The notes under the pieces are model-generated. The model saw only the letters and a list, made by a program, of their open reading frames with translations, was not told where the DNA came from and ran no database searches. Shown one piece after another: positions 5,094-6,197 of a DNA stretch of 6,197 nt. Each line of letters begins with the position of its first letter. Within the stretch, counting starts at the first letter, position 1. The DNA is from an uncultured Kangiella sp. (lineage in GTDB: Bacteria > Pseudomonadota > Gammaproteobacteria > Enterobacterales > DSM-103792): NCBI GenBank assembly GCA_946481205.1, contig CAMLNB010000209.1, positions 1 through 6,197 of the forward strand. Direction: 5' to 3'. The position numbers and the translations under genes are program-made.

Positions 5094-6197
5094 TCATTGC
5101 AGCACAATGTTCCAGCCTTTTTCCACGCATTTCTCGTAATCGCCCGGGATCAGCGCGCTGTAGGCCGTCTGGTAGTTGACCAGCATGCATTTGTACTCGT
5201 TACCGGTGTGCCAGTCTTTCTCCCAATAGATGTTCAGCGCGCCGGCTCCGTTGCCATCGAACGGTCGTTGGGTTGCGCAAGACAGCTGCTCGCCGTTGAT
5301 GTTGACATTGAATTCGCGGGCAAACTCGCGGTAGTACGCGATGCGGTTCAGTGCTTGCGGCTTGTCGGTGCCGGAATTGCACTCGATGCCGCCGTTGATG
5401 ATCATGATGGTCGAGGCAAATGAATTGCTGGCGCCGTTGGCGGTATCGGCAGCGTTGGGCTGCCAGGTGCCGTCGAGCACATGCAGCATTGACGGTTTCG
5501 GTGGCTGCGGATAAACGAAGAAGAACGTCGCCGACGCCAGATTGAGCCAGGTACTGGCCACAATATCCGGATTGTCGAGCAGGTTGCGGACGTTGCCGAA
5601 CATCACCTGCGAGAACGGCCCGTAGTTGTAGTTGTACGAAAGTTGTTTGGCGCCGCGGCCAAAATATTTCTTCCAACTGCCGTCCGGGTTTTTGCCGCAC
5701 TGCCAGGCTTCGGTGATCCAGTTGTTGGCCGAGCATTCCATATTGTATTCGCAGCCGGGGCCAGTTTCGGTACAGCCGGCTTCACGCAGGTACACCAGCC
5801 CTTGCCGCCACTCCGGCACGCTGTCACCGGGATTGTGGCCACCGGTTTCCTGCGCGAAATGGGCGAACATGGTCGCCAGCGTGCGGTTGCAGATCGCATC
5901 AGCATTACGGCCGTCGGTGTAATCCGCGCAGATGGCAGGGAACTTGGCTACAGCCTGCAAAAAGCGCTGGTAGTTGTAACTGCTTTCGCGTCGGGCAAAC
6001 AGAAACTCCCACTTGCTCGCCGACAACAGCCGCTCGACCCGTTTGACGTTGACCGGATTGCCGGCGTTGCCCGGACTGACGGCACTGACGACATCGTTGC
6101 TCGCTGTCCGTATTGAATTCTTGATCGTTGTGAACAATGGCGTGTTGGTCAGCTGCGCTTCGTGCGCACGCGCTTGCGCGCGGGTGGGAATGCCCGG
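5094..6197 (-). CDS. GH19 chitinase, 5' end outside the window
   Basis: The frame is open from the right edge to the stop at 5094-5096 (367 residues in the window). This is an endochitinase-type glycoside hydrolase of family 19, which cleaves beta-1,4 GlcNAc linkages by inversion. Numbering from the TTG at 6137: the catalytic acid matches Glu97 in AHFAQETGGH and the second Glu is Glu119 in YLREAGC, corresponding to barley Glu67 and Glu89. Substrate-cleft blocks YFGRGAKQLSYNYNYGPF (158-175) and IMIINGGIEC (244-253) are characteristic. Ten cysteines suggest disulphides and export. The TTG at 6137 is not a credible start: the frame continues without a stop for 20 more codons to the edge, with no signal peptide in view, so an export signal and perhaps a chitin-binding module should lie beyond. 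It runs in the same direction as the phosphatase gene, separated by the 20-bp hairpin. Confidence 0.92.
   Translation of the reverse strand, partial: PGIPTRAQARAHEAQLTNTPLFTTIKNSIRTASNDVVSAVSPGNAGNPVNVKRVERLLSASKWEFLFARRESSYNYQRFLQAVAKFPAICADYTDGRNADAICNRTLATMFAHFAQETGGHNPGDSVPEWRQGLVYLREAGCTETGPGCEYNMECSANNWITEAWQCGKNPDGSWKKYFGRGAKQLSYNYNYGPFSQVMFGNVRNLLDNPDIVASTWLNLASATFFFVYPQPPKPSMLHVLDGTWQPNAADTANGASNSFASTIMIINGGIECNSGTDKPQALNRIAYYREFAREFNVNINGEQLSCATQRPFDGNGAGALNIYWEKDWHTGNEYKCMLVNYQTAYSALIPGDYEKCVEKGWNIVLQ

Noticed and set aside
5009..5107. 33-residue extension of the phosphatase from an ATG at 5107
   Set aside because: It would run through the 20-bp hairpin and the end of the chitinase gene, and would bury a clear signal peptide that begins at the ATG at 5008.

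Overview
The window is a moderately GC-rich piece of bacterial chromosome. Its gene families (a 4HB-type two-TM sensor kinase relative, a JmjC/cupin-8 oxygenase, a Sel1-like membrane protein, a secreted App1-type phosphatase and a GH19 chitinase) fit a free-living, secretion-rich gammaproteobacterium, but this is an inference from gene content and no marker gene fixes the taxon. No tRNA, rRNA, CRISPR array, insertion sequence or phage gene is visible.

Layout. Positions 1-272 hold no convincing gene, but a cluster of short palindromes, several with an AGGATG-type centre. A minus-strand sensor histidine kinase-like gene (273-1646) has lost its phospho-accepting histidine and most of its ATP-site motifs, so it reads as a pseudokinase. 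A 278-base divergent spacer (1647-1924) separates it from a plus-strand pair: an Fe(II)/2-oxoglutarate JmjC-type hydroxylase (1925-2959), then after 6 bases a membrane-anchored protein with Sel1-like repeats (2966-3928). This pair meets, tail to tail with a 27-base overlap, a minus-strand gene for a signal-peptide-bearing App1-family (DUF2183) phosphatase (3902-5008). Upstream of that lies an 85-base spacer with a perfect 20-bp inverted repeat, and then the 3' part of a minus-strand GH19 chitinase (5094-6197) that runs off the right edge.

How the genes may work together. The hydroxylase and the Sel1-like protein look like one transcription unit. The chitinase and the phosphatase lie in the same direction, separated by the hairpin, and both probably act outside the cytoplasm, on chitin and on phospholipid-type substrates respectively. 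The sensor-like protein is divergent from the hydroxylase pair and has no response regulator beside it in this window. Most worth a second look are the degenerate kinase and the hairpin/repeat arrangement in front of the phosphatase gene. I see no clearly new multi-gene system, and the hydroxylase/Sel1 pair is the best candidate for an uncharacterised functional unit.
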